The notes below the pieces were generated by a model. That model searched no databases and was not told where the DNA came from. It was given only the letters and a program-made list of their open reading frames with translations. Positions 18,590 to 25,887 of a stretch of DNA of 64,000 nucleotides are shown in pieces (positions within the stretch are counted from its first letter, which is position 1; every line of letters begins with the position of its first letter). The stretch covers positions 434,001 to 498,000 of the forward strand of contig NZ_JHXO01000001.1 in NCBI RefSeq assembly GCF_000621705.1, written 5' to 3'. Source of the DNA: Prolixibacter bellariivorans ATCC BAA-1284 (GTDB lineage: Bacteria > Bacteroidota > Bacteroidia > Bacteroidales > Prolixibacteraceae). Both the position numbers and the translations under genes were made by a program.

Positions 18590-19378
18590 CTAATTTTCCT
18601 CCGGAAGACGAATAAAATCAACAAACTTTTTCACATTCTGCGAAATAGAACCTTCGTTCGAGAGGGCCTTGATGAAGGCACTTCCCACAATGGCTCCGTT
18701 ACTATAACGGCAAGAATTAACAAAAGTTGTGTTGTTGGAAATTCCAAATCCGATCAGGCGGGGATTCTTCAGGTTCATTTCCTGAATGCGTTTAAAGTAA
18801 GCCTCCTGATGTTGGGTTACGCTCGATTTGGCACCTGTAGTGGATGACGAGGAAACCATGTAGATAAATCCGTTCGAGAGTTCATCGATTTTCCGGATAC
18901 GTTCATCATGGGTTTGCGGTGTGATAAGGAAAATGTTCCGGAGGTTATTCTGCTCGAAGTAAGTCCGGTATTCGTGTTCGTAAACTTCCAGCGGCAAATC
19001 GGGTAAGATGATGCCATCAATGCCAATTTCATTTGCCTTCCGGCAGAATTCTTCAACGCCGTATTGAAGTACATTGTTGAAATAGCCCATCAGCACCAGT
19101 GGTAGTTTTACCTTCTGGCGAATATCTTTCAGTTGCCCGAATAGCAATTTCATCGACATGCCATTTTTCAATGCTTTGTCCGAGCTTTTCTGAATGGTTG
19201 GTCCGTCGGCAACCGGATCAGAAAACGGGATTCCTATTTCTATGAGATCGGCACCGCTTTTCTCCAGTTCAATAATTACTTCTTCTGTATCCTGAAGCTT
19301 GGGATAACCGGCCGTGAAATAAACCGATAATATGTTGTTTTGCTTCTCTTTAAAAAGCTGATTGATGCGATTTTCCAT
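18590..19378 (-). CDS. trpA: Tryptophan synthase alpha subunit
   Basis: A 262-residue TIM-barrel enzyme that splits indole-3-glycerol phosphate to indole and glyceraldehyde 3-phosphate, passing indole to TrpB. Diagnostic segments: YFTAGYPKLQDT, then DLIEIGIPFSDPVADGPTIQKSSDKAL with the catalytic Glu, LPDLPLEVYE with the catalytic Asp region, and the phosphate site IGFGISNN. Last gene of the trp operon, 28 nt after trpB. Confidence 0.96.
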   Translation of the reverse strand: MENRINQLFKEKQNNILSVYFTAGYPKLQDTEEVIIELEKSGADLIEIGIPFSDPVADGPTIQKSSDKALKNGMSMKLLFGQLKDIRQKVKLPLVLMGYFNNVLQYGVEEFCRKANEIGIDGIILPDLPLEVYEHEYRTYFEQNNLRNIFLITPQTHDERIRKIDELSNGFIYMVSSSSTTGAKSSVTQHQEAYFKRIQEMNLKNPRLIGFGISNNTTFVNSCRYSNGAIVGSAFIKALSNEGSISQNVKKFVDFIRLPEEN

Positions 19379-19406
19379 CTTGTTAATCTTTCGTTTCGAT
19401 GTTCAT

Positions 19407-20594
19407 CTATTGCTTGGCGTGAAAATGCTTCAGGTACGTTTCCATATCCTTGTCTCCACGGCCCGAAATGTTCACAACCACTACTTCGCCGGAAGTAAAT
19501 TTTAGTTTCTCCAATGCAGCTAGCGCATGCGCTGATTCCAGCGCCGGAATGATACCTTCTTTCTCTGTTAGGTTGTAAGCTGCTTCGAGTGTTTCTTCAT
19601 CGGTTACGCTCATAAATTGGGCACGGCCGGTTTCATACAGATTCGCATGCATTGGCCCTATGCCCGGGTAATCGAGTCCGGCAGAAATAGAATAGGGCTC
19701 AATTATCTGTCCGTCTTCTGTTTGCATTAGCAAACTCTTACTACCGTGAAGTACACCGGTTTTTCCAAGGGCAGTTGTTGCCGCTGATTCGCCGGTATCG
19801 ATACCTTTCCCGGCTGCTTCCACAGCAATTAGTTTCACCGCCTTATCATCCAGAAAATGATAGAACGCTCCGGCTGCATTACTCCCGCCACCAACACATG
19901 CAATAACAGCATTGGGTAACTCAAAGCCTGTCTTTTCTTTCAGTTGTTGCCGCATTTCCTGACTGATGATAGCTTGAAAGCGAGCCACCATATCGGGATA
20001 AGGATGCGGGCCAACCACCGAACCAATAATGTAGTGGGTGTCTTCCGGATGGTTAATCCAATCGCGAATGGCCTCGTTGGTTGCATCTTTCAATGTTTGG
20101 TTGCCGCTGTAAACCGGACGGACTTCTGCGCCAAGCATTTTCATCTTCTCTACGTTGGGTGCTTGCCGCGATACATCGAGGGCTCCCATATAAACAATGC
20201 ACTGCAATCCTTCGCGGGAGCAAACTGTCGCGGTGGCTACACCGTGCTGACCGGCTCCTGTTTCAGCGATGATGCGATGTTTCCCTAGTCGTTTTGCCAG
20301 TAAAATCTGACCAACGGTATTATTGATTTTGTGAGAACCGGTGTGGTTCAAATCTTCTCGCTTCAGGTAAATTTGTGCTCCGTATTGTTGTGACAAACGG
20401 TTGGAAAAATAAAGTGGTGAAGGTCTTCCGACGTAATCGCGGAGTAAATCGGTGTACTCCTTCCGGAATTCTTCGCTCTCAATAATTTCGAGATACCGGT
20501 TTCGGAGCTCATCCACATTCGGATACATCATTTCCGGGATAAATGCCCCGCCAAACCGTCCGTAATAGCCATTCTGATCTACATGATAACTCAT
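19407..20594 (-). CDS. trpB: Tryptophan synthase beta subunit
   Basis: A 395-residue PLP enzyme that joins indole and L-serine to L-tryptophan in the TrpA2B2 complex. K89 in HTGSHKINN is the PLP lysine; AETGAGQHGVATATV carries the substrate-carboxylate loop; CVGGGSNAAGAF binds the PLP phosphate. It is the standard TrpB1 type expected with an operonic trpA. It begins 26 nt after trpF. Confidence 0.97.
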   Translation of the reverse strand: MSYHVDQNGYYGRFGGAFIPEMMYPNVDELRNRYLEIIESEEFRKEYTDLLRDYVGRPSPLYFSNRLSQQYGAQIYLKREDLNHTGSHKINNTVGQILLAKRLGKHRIIAETGAGQHGVATATVCSREGLQCIVYMGALDVSRQAPNVEKMKMLGAEVRPVYSGNQTLKDATNEAIRDWINHPEDTHYIIGSVVGPHPYPDMVARFQAIISQEMRQQLKEKTGFELPNAVIACVGGGSNAAGAFYHFLDDKAVKLIAVEAAGKGIDTGESAATTALGKTGVLHGSKSLLMQTEDGQIIEPYSISAGLDYPGIGPMHANLYETGRAQFMSVTDEETLEAAYNLTEKEGIIPALESAHALAALEKLKFTSGEVVVVNISGRGDKDMETYLKHFHAKQ

Positions 20595-20620
20595 GATATC
20601 TGATTTATTTCTTGTGTTCG

Positions 20621-21283
20621 TTATAGATAATCGGAATAAGATCTTTTTGTTCCCGTATTGTTCTGGCGAATAGTCGCGATGAATCGTTTGAGCGCCTCGA
20701 TGTTTTTGAGCGCCGGTTCGGTTTCAAAACCACTGTTCACATCTACTCCGTAAAGTCTGGGATGTTGCAAGTTGCTTATGATTTCCGCATCGGTCGGACC
20801 AATACCGCCACTCAGGAAAAACGGTGTTTCGCCTGTGTATGCATCTAGTAATTCCCAGTTGAATTTCCGTCCGGTGCCGCCCAGCAGTTCGCCTTTGGTG
20901 TCGAACAGGAAGAAATCGCAGTTTCCGGTATATGGTGCTGTCTTCGTAAAATCAAAATCGTTGCCAACACTAAAAACCTTGATGACCGGAATTCCCAATT
21001 GCTTCAGGCGTGCGCTGTATTCGGGTAATTCATTGCCATGAAGCTGAACCAGTTCGAGTTTGTTGTTCCGGAACTGTTCCAGCAGCGATTCGAATGGCTC
21101 GTCCACAAAAACACCCACTTTTTGAATAAAAGTCGGGACCAGGTCAACCGCCTCGGGAGCAATTTGCTCGCCCACATACCGCTTCGATGTCGGGTAAAAT
21201 ATGAAACCAATATAGTCGGGGCCAAGCTCCACCAACTGACGGATATTCTCCGTCTCCCGCATCCCGCATACTTTAATTTTCAT
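20621..21283 (-). CDS. trpF: Phosphoribosylanthranilate isomerase
   Basis: A 220-residue TIM-barrel enzyme isomerising N-(5-phosphoribosyl)anthranilate to CdRP. Start set at 21283 (MKIKVCGMRE): the longer frame from 21313 adds non-family residues, and this ATG overlaps the trpC stop as ATGA, implying translational coupling. KVCGMRE holds the catalytic Cys; QLHGNE and SGGIGPTDAEI fit the family. Confidence 0.94.
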   Translation of the reverse strand: MKIKVCGMRETENIRQLVELGPDYIGFIFYPTSKRYVGEQIAPEAVDLVPTFIQKVGVFVDEPFESLLEQFRNNKLELVQLHGNELPEYSARLKQLGIPVIKVFSVGNDFDFTKTAPYTGNCDFFLFDTKGELLGGTGRKFNWELLDAYTGETPFFLSGGIGPTDAEIISNLQHPRLYGVDVNSGFETEPALKNIEALKRFIATIRQNNTGTKRSYSDYL

Positions 21284-22068
21284 CGTTTCAGTTGATTTAT
21301 GAATTCCCGGCAAGCTTCCGCCGGATGTTCCTGTTTCATGAAATTCTCGCCCATTAAAAAACCATGGAAACCGCTTTCGCGGAGATAATCCACCGTAGCC
21401 GGATCGCTGATGCCACTTTCGGCAACTTTTACCGCTTCTGCAGGAAGCTTCTCCAGCATCCGGATGGAATGTTCCAGGTCGACGGTGAAATCTTTCAGGT
21501 TTCGGTTGTTGATGCCAATCAAATCGACGCGCGGATCGACCTTCTGCAGTTCTTCTTCGGCGTGCAACTCAAGCAGTACTTCCAGTCCGAGTTTGTGAGC
21601 CAGTGTGGTAAAGTGCTCGATTTCTTCCTTTTCCAATACGGCAGCAATCAGCAGAATGACGTCGGCTTTTGTTACACAAGCTTCGTAAATCTGGTATTCA
21701 TCTACCATAAAATCCTTCCGCAACATCGGCGTATCCGGATTGGCTTCTCTTGCTTTCGCAAAGTCGTTCAGGCTTCCGCCGAAATAGGTTTTGTCTGTCA
21801 ACACCGAAATCCCGCTGGCTCCGGCTGCTGTATAACCTTCAGTGACAACCTCCGGCTCAACCTTATCGTTGATGATTCCTTTGGACGGGGACTTCCGCTT
21901 GAATTCGGCGATAATTCCGGAAGATTCCGGATTCCGTAGCTGTTCCTTTAGTGAGTTTCCTTTTCGGTTAGAGGGAATCTGTTTTTTCAGTTCCTCCAGC
22001 GAAACGTGTTTTTTCACCTCGGCAACTTCCTTTTTCCGGTTGGCTACTATTTTGTCCAGGATTGTCAT
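21280..22068 (-). CDS. trpC: Indole-3-glycerol phosphate synthase
   Basis: A 262-residue enzyme that closes CdRP to indole-3-glycerol phosphate. Start set at 22068 (MTILDKIVANRKKEV), which overlaps the trpD stop as ATGA; the frame from 22146 runs into trpD. Diagnostic: AEFKRKSPSKG with the catalytic lysine, ISVLTDKTYFGGS, LRKDFMVDEYQIYEA, LIGINNRNLKDF and VAESGI. Confidence 0.95.
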   Translation of the reverse strand: MTILDKIVANRKKEVAEVKKHVSLEELKKQIPSNRKGNSLKEQLRNPESSGIIAEFKRKSPSKGIINDKVEPEVVTEGYTAAGASGISVLTDKTYFGGSLNDFAKAREANPDTPMLRKDFMVDEYQIYEACVTKADVILLIAAVLEKEEIEHFTTLAHKLGLEVLLELHAEEELQKVDPRVDLIGINNRNLKDFTVDLEHSIRMLEKLPAEAVKVAESGISDPATVDYLRESGFHGFLMGENFMKQEHPAEACREFINQLKR

Positions 22069-23066
22069 TTCTGAATCTCCATCAGTTGGGTAAATACTTT
22101 CAATGCCTTTTTCCCGGCTAGCGACGAACGGGCTTCCTCGATGCATTGCTCAATACTTTTCTTCGGTTCGATGCAATGCAGGGCCATGGCTGAGTTGGCG
22201 ATGACAGCTGAGTTTTGTGCTTCTGTGCCGTTGCCGTTTAATACATCGGTGAATATTTTTGCCGTACCCGGAATATCTCCGGTGCTGGCCAGTTCGTCGG
22301 GGCTTACTTTTGGCAAACCGATGTCTGATGGACTCAACAGTCGGTCGACGTAATTAGTTTGCATCTTGAAATCACCGGTGAGTGAAATTTCATCGTATCC
22401 GTCGAGGCTGTGCAGAATGCAAAAGTTTTTGTCTGATTTTTGGTACAAATAACTGTACATGCGGCCCAGCTCCAGACTAAAAACGCCGACCATCTGGTTC
22501 TTCGGCTGACTGGGATTCACCATTGGGCCCAGCATGTTGAAGAAGGTTTTAAGTCGCAGTGCACGGCGTACCGGCGCTACATTTTTCATAGCCGGGTTGA
22601 ACAGTGGTGCGTGCAGGAAAGTGATGCCACAACTGTCGAGTTCTTTCCGTAACCGGTCGGCATCGTTGCTGAAGCGGTAGCCCAGGTGTTCCATCACATT
22701 GGAAGATCCACAGCTTGACGAAGCGCCGTAGTTACCGTGTTTGGCGACCTTGGCTCCGGCTCCTGCGACGACAAATGCCGAGAGGGTGGAAATATTGAAT
22801 GTATCTTTTCCATCTCCTCCGGTCCCACATAAGTCGATGGTTTCAAAATCGGAGAAGTCAACCGGGATACGAGTTTTCAAAAGTGCATCGCGAAAACCTT
22901 CCAGCTCTTCGATGCTGATGGTGCGCATATTGAATACCGTGATGAAAGCCGCAATTTCAGCATCGGTGTATTTCCCTTCCGTGATTTCCAGAAGAATGGC
23001 TTCTGCCTGTTCGCGGGTGAGTTTTTTATATTCGAATAGGTAATTGAGTATCTCTTTCATGATCAT
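22065..23066 (-). CDS. trpD: Anthranilate phosphoribosyltransferase
   Basis: A 333-residue enzyme transferring phosphoribosyl from PRPP to anthranilate. The PRPP site DLCGTGGDGKDTFNIST, KHGNYGASSSCGSSNVMEHLG and RTFFNMLGP-type helix (LKTFFNMLGPMVNP) are typical. It starts MIMKEIL; the second ATG at 23060 is equally possible. Its stop overlaps the trpC start. Confidence 0.95.
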   Translation of the reverse strand: MIMKEILNYLFEYKKLTREQAEAILLEITEGKYTDAEIAAFITVFNMRTISIEELEGFRDALLKTRIPVDFSDFETIDLCGTGGDGKDTFNISTLSAFVVAGAGAKVAKHGNYGASSSCGSSNVMEHLGYRFSNDADRLRKELDSCGITFLHAPLFNPAMKNVAPVRRALRLKTFFNMLGPMVNPSQPKNQMVGVFSLELGRMYSYLYQKSDKNFCILHSLDGYDEISLTGDFKMQTNYVDRLLSPSDIGLPKVSPDELASTGDIPGTAKIFTDVLNGNGTEAQNSAVIANSAMALHCIEPKKSIEQCIEEARSSLAGKKALKVFTQLMEIQK

Positions 23067-23090
23067 ATCTTTCTTTTTTCACGAATCGCA

Positions 23091-23657
23091 TTAATGATGA
23101 ATCCAGTTTTCCAGAATTTTCATTCCCATGGGTGTTAACACCGATTCGGGGTGGAACTGCACACCAACCATATCATAAGTCTTGTGCTGAAACGCCATGA
23201 TGCGGCCCAGTTCATCCTCGCATGTAATTTCCAATTCTTCAGGGAGGTTTTCTTTTTCCACTATCCATGAGTGGTATCTACCGGCATCGAAGTTTTCCGG
23301 GACACCGTTGAAAAGATAAGATGGCTTAATCTGGATAATTGGGGTAGACACACCGTGTAACACGTTGTCCATGTTTTTCAGCCTGGCTCCAAAACTTTCA
23401 GCAATGGCCTGATGTCCCAGACAGACTCCTAAGAAGGGTTTCTTTCCGGCATATGTTTTAATGATTTCAGGCATCAGACCAGCTTCTTCCGGAATTCCCG
23501 GGCCGGGAGAGAGGACGATTTTATCGTATTCATTCAACTCTGGCAGCTCAATTTCATCATTCCGCTTCACAATAACCGTTACGCCCTCAAATTTTCGAAG
23601 CGCGTGCACCAGGTTGTAGGTGAATGAATCGTAATTATCGATAACTAATATCTTCAT
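23091..23657 (-). CDS. trpG: Anthranilate synthase component II (glutamine amidotransferase)
   Basis: A 188-residue class I amidotransferase that releases ammonia from glutamine for TrpE. Triad: C79 in GVCLGHQAIAESFG, H169 and E171 in VQFHPESVLTP. PGPGIPEEAG is the oxyanion-side loop. It could also serve folate synthesis (PabA), as TrpG often does, but its position between trpE and trpD points to tryptophan. It lies 18 nt after trpE. Confidence 0.94.
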   Translation of the reverse strand: MKILVIDNYDSFTYNLVHALRKFEGVTVIVKRNDEIELPELNEYDKIVLSPGPGIPEEAGLMPEIIKTYAGKKPFLGVCLGHQAIAESFGARLKNMDNVLHGVSTPIIQIKPSYLFNGVPENFDAGRYHSWIVEKENLPEELEITCEDELGRIMAFQHKTYDMVGVQFHPESVLTPMGMKILENWIHH

Positions 23658-23675
23658 CTTCTGATTTTTTCGGGA

Positions 23676-25085
23676 TTATTGTATTTCACGGGCCAGCTGG
23701 ATAGCTTTCTTCAAGGCAGCCAGCTTATTACCTACTTCCTGCAACTCATTTTCTTCGTTCGATTCGGAGACAATACCTGCACCAGCCTGATAAAATAGAG
23801 TAGTATTTTTACTCAAAAAGGAGCGAATCATGATGGCGTGGTTAAAATGATTGTCGAAACCGATGTAGCCGATGCACCCACCGTAATAACCACGGTTCTG
23901 ATTTTCGTACTGGTCAATCAGTTCCATGGCACGGTATTTCGGTGCTCCGGATAACGTCCCGGCCGGGAAGGAGTCGCCATTCACCCTAAACGCGTTGCTG
24001 TTTTCGGGAAGATAGCCTGAAACCTTCGAAACGAGGTGAATGACATGCGAATAGTATTGAACTTCCCGGAATTGTTCTACTTCCACGTTTTCCGCATTGC
24101 GACTTAAATCGTTACGGGCGAGGTCTACTAACATCACGTGTTCGGCATTTTCTTTCGGGTCGGCTGCCAGTTTTTTGGCCAGTTTCCGATCCTGCTCATC
24201 ATCGCCAGTGCGCCGGAATGTGCCAGCAATGGGGTTGATGGAAACTTTCCGTTCTCGGATCTGCAACTGGGCTTCAGGAGAGGAGCCGAAGATTTTGTAA
24301 TCGCCGCAGTCGAAATAGAATAAGTAAGGCGATGGATTAATGTTCCGTAAGGCACGGTATACATTGAATTCATCACCGTGGAAAGGTTGGTTATATTGCC
24401 GTGAAAGAACAATCTGGAACACGTCGCCGCGATGGCAATGTTCTTTCCCGCGAGTAACCATTTTCTTGTATTCTTCGTCGGTGATGTTGGATGTTTCGTC
24501 ACCATGTGTTTCGAAAGTGAACGTGGCATAATTCCGGTTTGCCAGCAATCCTTCCAGTTCATCGAGCGATTCGTCTTCTCCTTCCGGAAGATTTTCAATT
24601 AGCTGTACGCGATTCATATGGTGATTGATGGCGATGATGTACCGGTAAAAAGAATACCGAATTTCCGGAATGGCGTATTCCGGTTTAACCGGATTTTTGA
24701 ATTTGATGGTCTCGAAATATTGAACTCCATCGTAACTGATATAGCCAAACAAACCGTTCGCAGGAATATTTGATAAACCGTTGGTGGGCTTAAACGATTG
24801 GAAAAAAGCATCCAGCTCGTCAGCTACCTGACCGTGTTTTTCCACAGGCCGGATTTCATCCTGGCGGTCGGGATATTTGATGCGGATGTTATTCTGTTCT
24901 ACCATAAAAGTTGCCTCCGGCTTGATGCAGATAAATGAATAACTGTTCTCATTGCCATGATAATCCGAACTCTCGAGCAATAGTGTGTTTGGGTAAATGT
25001 CGCGCAGCTTTAGGTAAATACTGACCGGTGTTACCGTGTCGGCAAGAATCTCTTTTACGCGTGGACTGAATTTGATGGTCTTCAT
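23676..25085 (-). CDS. trpE: Anthranilate synthase component I
   Basis: A 469-residue chorismate-using enzyme making anthranilate with TrpG. LLLESSDYHGNENSYSFI carries the LLESx motif linked to feedback inhibition by tryptophan. The chorismate site is visible in FQIVLSRQYN, YLFYFDCGDYKIFGSSPE, NPIAGTFRRTGDDEQD, DLARNDLSRN, FPAGTLSGAPKYRAMELID and YYGGCIGYIG. It is the first structural gene, 31 nt downstream of the second leader terminator, so its expression depends on read-through of that leader. Confidence 0.96.
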   Translation of the reverse strand: MKTIKFSPRVKEILADTVTPVSIYLKLRDIYPNTLLLESSDYHGNENSYSFICIKPEATFMVEQNNIRIKYPDRQDEIRPVEKHGQVADELDAFFQSFKPTNGLSNIPANGLFGYISYDGVQYFETIKFKNPVKPEYAIPEIRYSFYRYIIAINHHMNRVQLIENLPEGEDESLDELEGLLANRNYATFTFETHGDETSNITDEEYKKMVTRGKEHCHRGDVFQIVLSRQYNQPFHGDEFNVYRALRNINPSPYLFYFDCGDYKIFGSSPEAQLQIRERKVSINPIAGTFRRTGDDEQDRKLAKKLAADPKENAEHVMLVDLARNDLSRNAENVEVEQFREVQYYSHVIHLVSKVSGYLPENSNAFRVNGDSFPAGTLSGAPKYRAMELIDQYENQNRGYYGGCIGYIGFDNHFNHAIMIRSFLSKNTTLFYQAGAGIVSESNEENELQEVGNKLAALKKAIQLAREIQ

Positions 25086-25115
25086 GATATCTTATGATTA
25101 TGTTTTAATTTCTCG

Positions 25116-25160
25116 TATAAAAAGAAAGCGGCTTACCGTGATTCGATAAGCCGCTTTCTT
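25116..25160 (-). terminator. trp leader terminator 2 (attenuator)
   Basis: On the minus strand a 14-bp perfect stem, AAGAAAGCGGCTTA with TAAGCCGCTTTCTT (arms 25147-25160 and 25122-25135), an 11-nt loop, then TTTTTATA. It stands just before trpE and after leader peptide 2, so it is best read as an attenuator rather than the end of a gene. Confidence 0.9.
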
Positions 25161-25190
25161 CTGCATTACTACATACCAAGCTCACTCTCT

Positions 25191-25256
25191 TCACGGTTGT
25201 AAAAAGTTGCGGTGCCACCACCAACGCCAGGTCATATTGTTTGTATGCAGATTCAT
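25191..25256 (-). CDS. trp leader peptide 2 (21 aa, Trp-Arg-Trp-Trp-Trp)
   Basis: A 21-codon frame starting ATG at 25256 and ending TGA at 25191. It contains MTWRWWWH: Trp codons at 10, 12, 13 and 14, four Trp in five codons, followed by NFLQP. Such density of a rare residue right before a terminator and trpE is the signature of a leader peptide sensing charged tRNA-Trp. An A-rich stretch precedes the start, as usual for Bacteroidota. Complementarity: ACCGTGA, overlapping the stop codon (plus strand 25191-25197), matches TCACGGT in the terminator 2 loop (25135-25141). CCGC...TTTTT (25201-25212) could pair with the 5' arm of terminator 2 (25151-25159). Confidence 0.85.
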   Translation of the reverse strand: MNLHTNNMTWRWWWHRNFLQP

Positions 25257-25275
25257 CGTTTTTGTTTTTTCTGAT

Positions 25276-25309
25276 AATAAAAAAGCTCACCTTGTCGAGA
25301 AGGTAAGCC
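25276..25309 (-). terminator. trp leader terminator 1 (attenuator)
   Basis: On the minus strand GGCTTACCTT (25300-25309) pairs with AAGGTGAGC (25285-25293), with one G-U pair and a 6-nt loop, followed by TTTTTTATT. It lies between leader peptide 1 and leader peptide 2. Confidence 0.88.
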
Positions 25310-25334
25310 GTCATATCTTAAAATTCAATATGGC

Positions 25335-25394
25335 TTAGCCTCTCAAAAAGAGGAAAGTGCCCCACCAAAGCCATATTGATTGATTCAATTTCAT
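25335..25394 (-). CDS. trpL: trp leader peptide 1 (19 aa, Trp-Leu-Trp-Trp)
   Basis: Translation is MKLNQSIWLWWGTFLFLRG, ATG at 25394 and TAA at 25335, with Trp codons 8, 10 and 11. The RNA around it shows the classical four-segment attenuator layout. Segment 1, CAATATGGCTT (25368-25378), overlaps the first Trp codon and pairs perfectly over 11 bp with segment 2, AAGCCATATTG (25326-25336), which overlaps the stop codon. Segment 2 can instead pair through TAAGCC with GGCTTA at the start of terminator 1 (segment 3). A ribosome stalled for lack of charged tRNA-Trp would cover segment 1 and free segment 2 to block the terminator. Confidence 0.88.
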   Translation of the reverse strand: MKLNQSIWLWWGTFLFLRG

Positions 25395-25499
25395 TTTCTT
25401 CACGTTTATGTGGTAAAGAAAAAATAAAAATTCCAGATTGGCAATATTTTTGAGTTAAAATAAATACAAAATTTCTAATTCCGACAATTAATGTAATTC

Positions 25500-25733
25500 T
25501 TAAGCTGATTTTCTGAGTCGGGCCAGAAAGCGTTCCACCATAGGAACTGTGGTTAATGTAGGTATCTTCTCGTCTTCTACCGTAACTCCAAACTCTTTTT
25601 CAAAGTAGTAGGTTAACAAACGATTATCCAACTCGTCAAGAAACAACTCTTCCTTGTTGTTGGCAATGAGTATTCGCTTTTTCTGCAGTCCTACGCGACG
25701 TAAAATTCTATACAGTTTAACTTTTGTTGTCAT
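25500..25733 (-). CDS. Small acyl-carrier-protein-like protein lacking the phosphopantetheine serine
   Basis: A 77-residue protein. Its second half, FLDELDNRLLTYYFEKEFGV followed by VEDEKIPTLTTVPMVERFLARL, resembles helices 2-4 of acyl carrier proteins (the DSL-x-x-x-E-x2-EEFG...I-TV-D pattern). At the position where carrier proteins have DSL, the modified serine, this reads DNR, so it should not carry a phosphopantetheine arm. The N-terminus is basic (MTTKVKLYRILRRVGLQKKR). It sits alone between the trp leader and an ABC-type operon. Function unknown; the ACP likeness is my reading and is uncertain. Confidence 0.6.
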   Translation of the reverse strand: MTTKVKLYRILRRVGLQKKRILIANNKEELFLDELDNRLLTYYFEKEFGVTVEDEKIPTLTTVPMVERFLARLRKSA

Positions 25734-25887
25734 GTCTCTCTTCTTAATTCATCATCGACGCTTACTCTGTCAAGATTCGGGCCAAAATTAAATCGAATTT
25801 CTAAAAAATCGAAATTATCGTTTTAAAAGTCCATAATGGGAGTGTTTTAATCGCTTTAGGGAATCTTTTGACAATCTGGCAGTCAGG

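Larger units (their letters stand above)
25116..25394 (-). promoter_or_regulatory. Tandem trp attenuator region (leader of the trp operon)
   Basis: Two complete units follow each other: leader peptide 1, terminator 1, leader peptide 2, terminator 2, then trpE. To reach trpE, RNA polymerase must read through both terminators. Each is predicted to open only when translation stalls at Trp codons, which would sharpen the response to tryptophan shortage. The promoter must lie upstream of 25394 on the minus strand; that stretch (25395-25499) is AT-rich and I could not place its elements with confidence. Confidence 0.85.

Noticed and set aside
25105-25314. 69-codon open frame on the minus strand upstream of trpE
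   Set aside because: It runs through both terminator stems and overlaps leader peptide 2 in another frame; its translation has no family-like pattern. The region is explained by the attenuators.
25116-25394. T-box riboswitch controlling trp genes
   Set aside because: No T-box consensus or specifier-loop layout; the Trp codons lie in translated leader frames instead.
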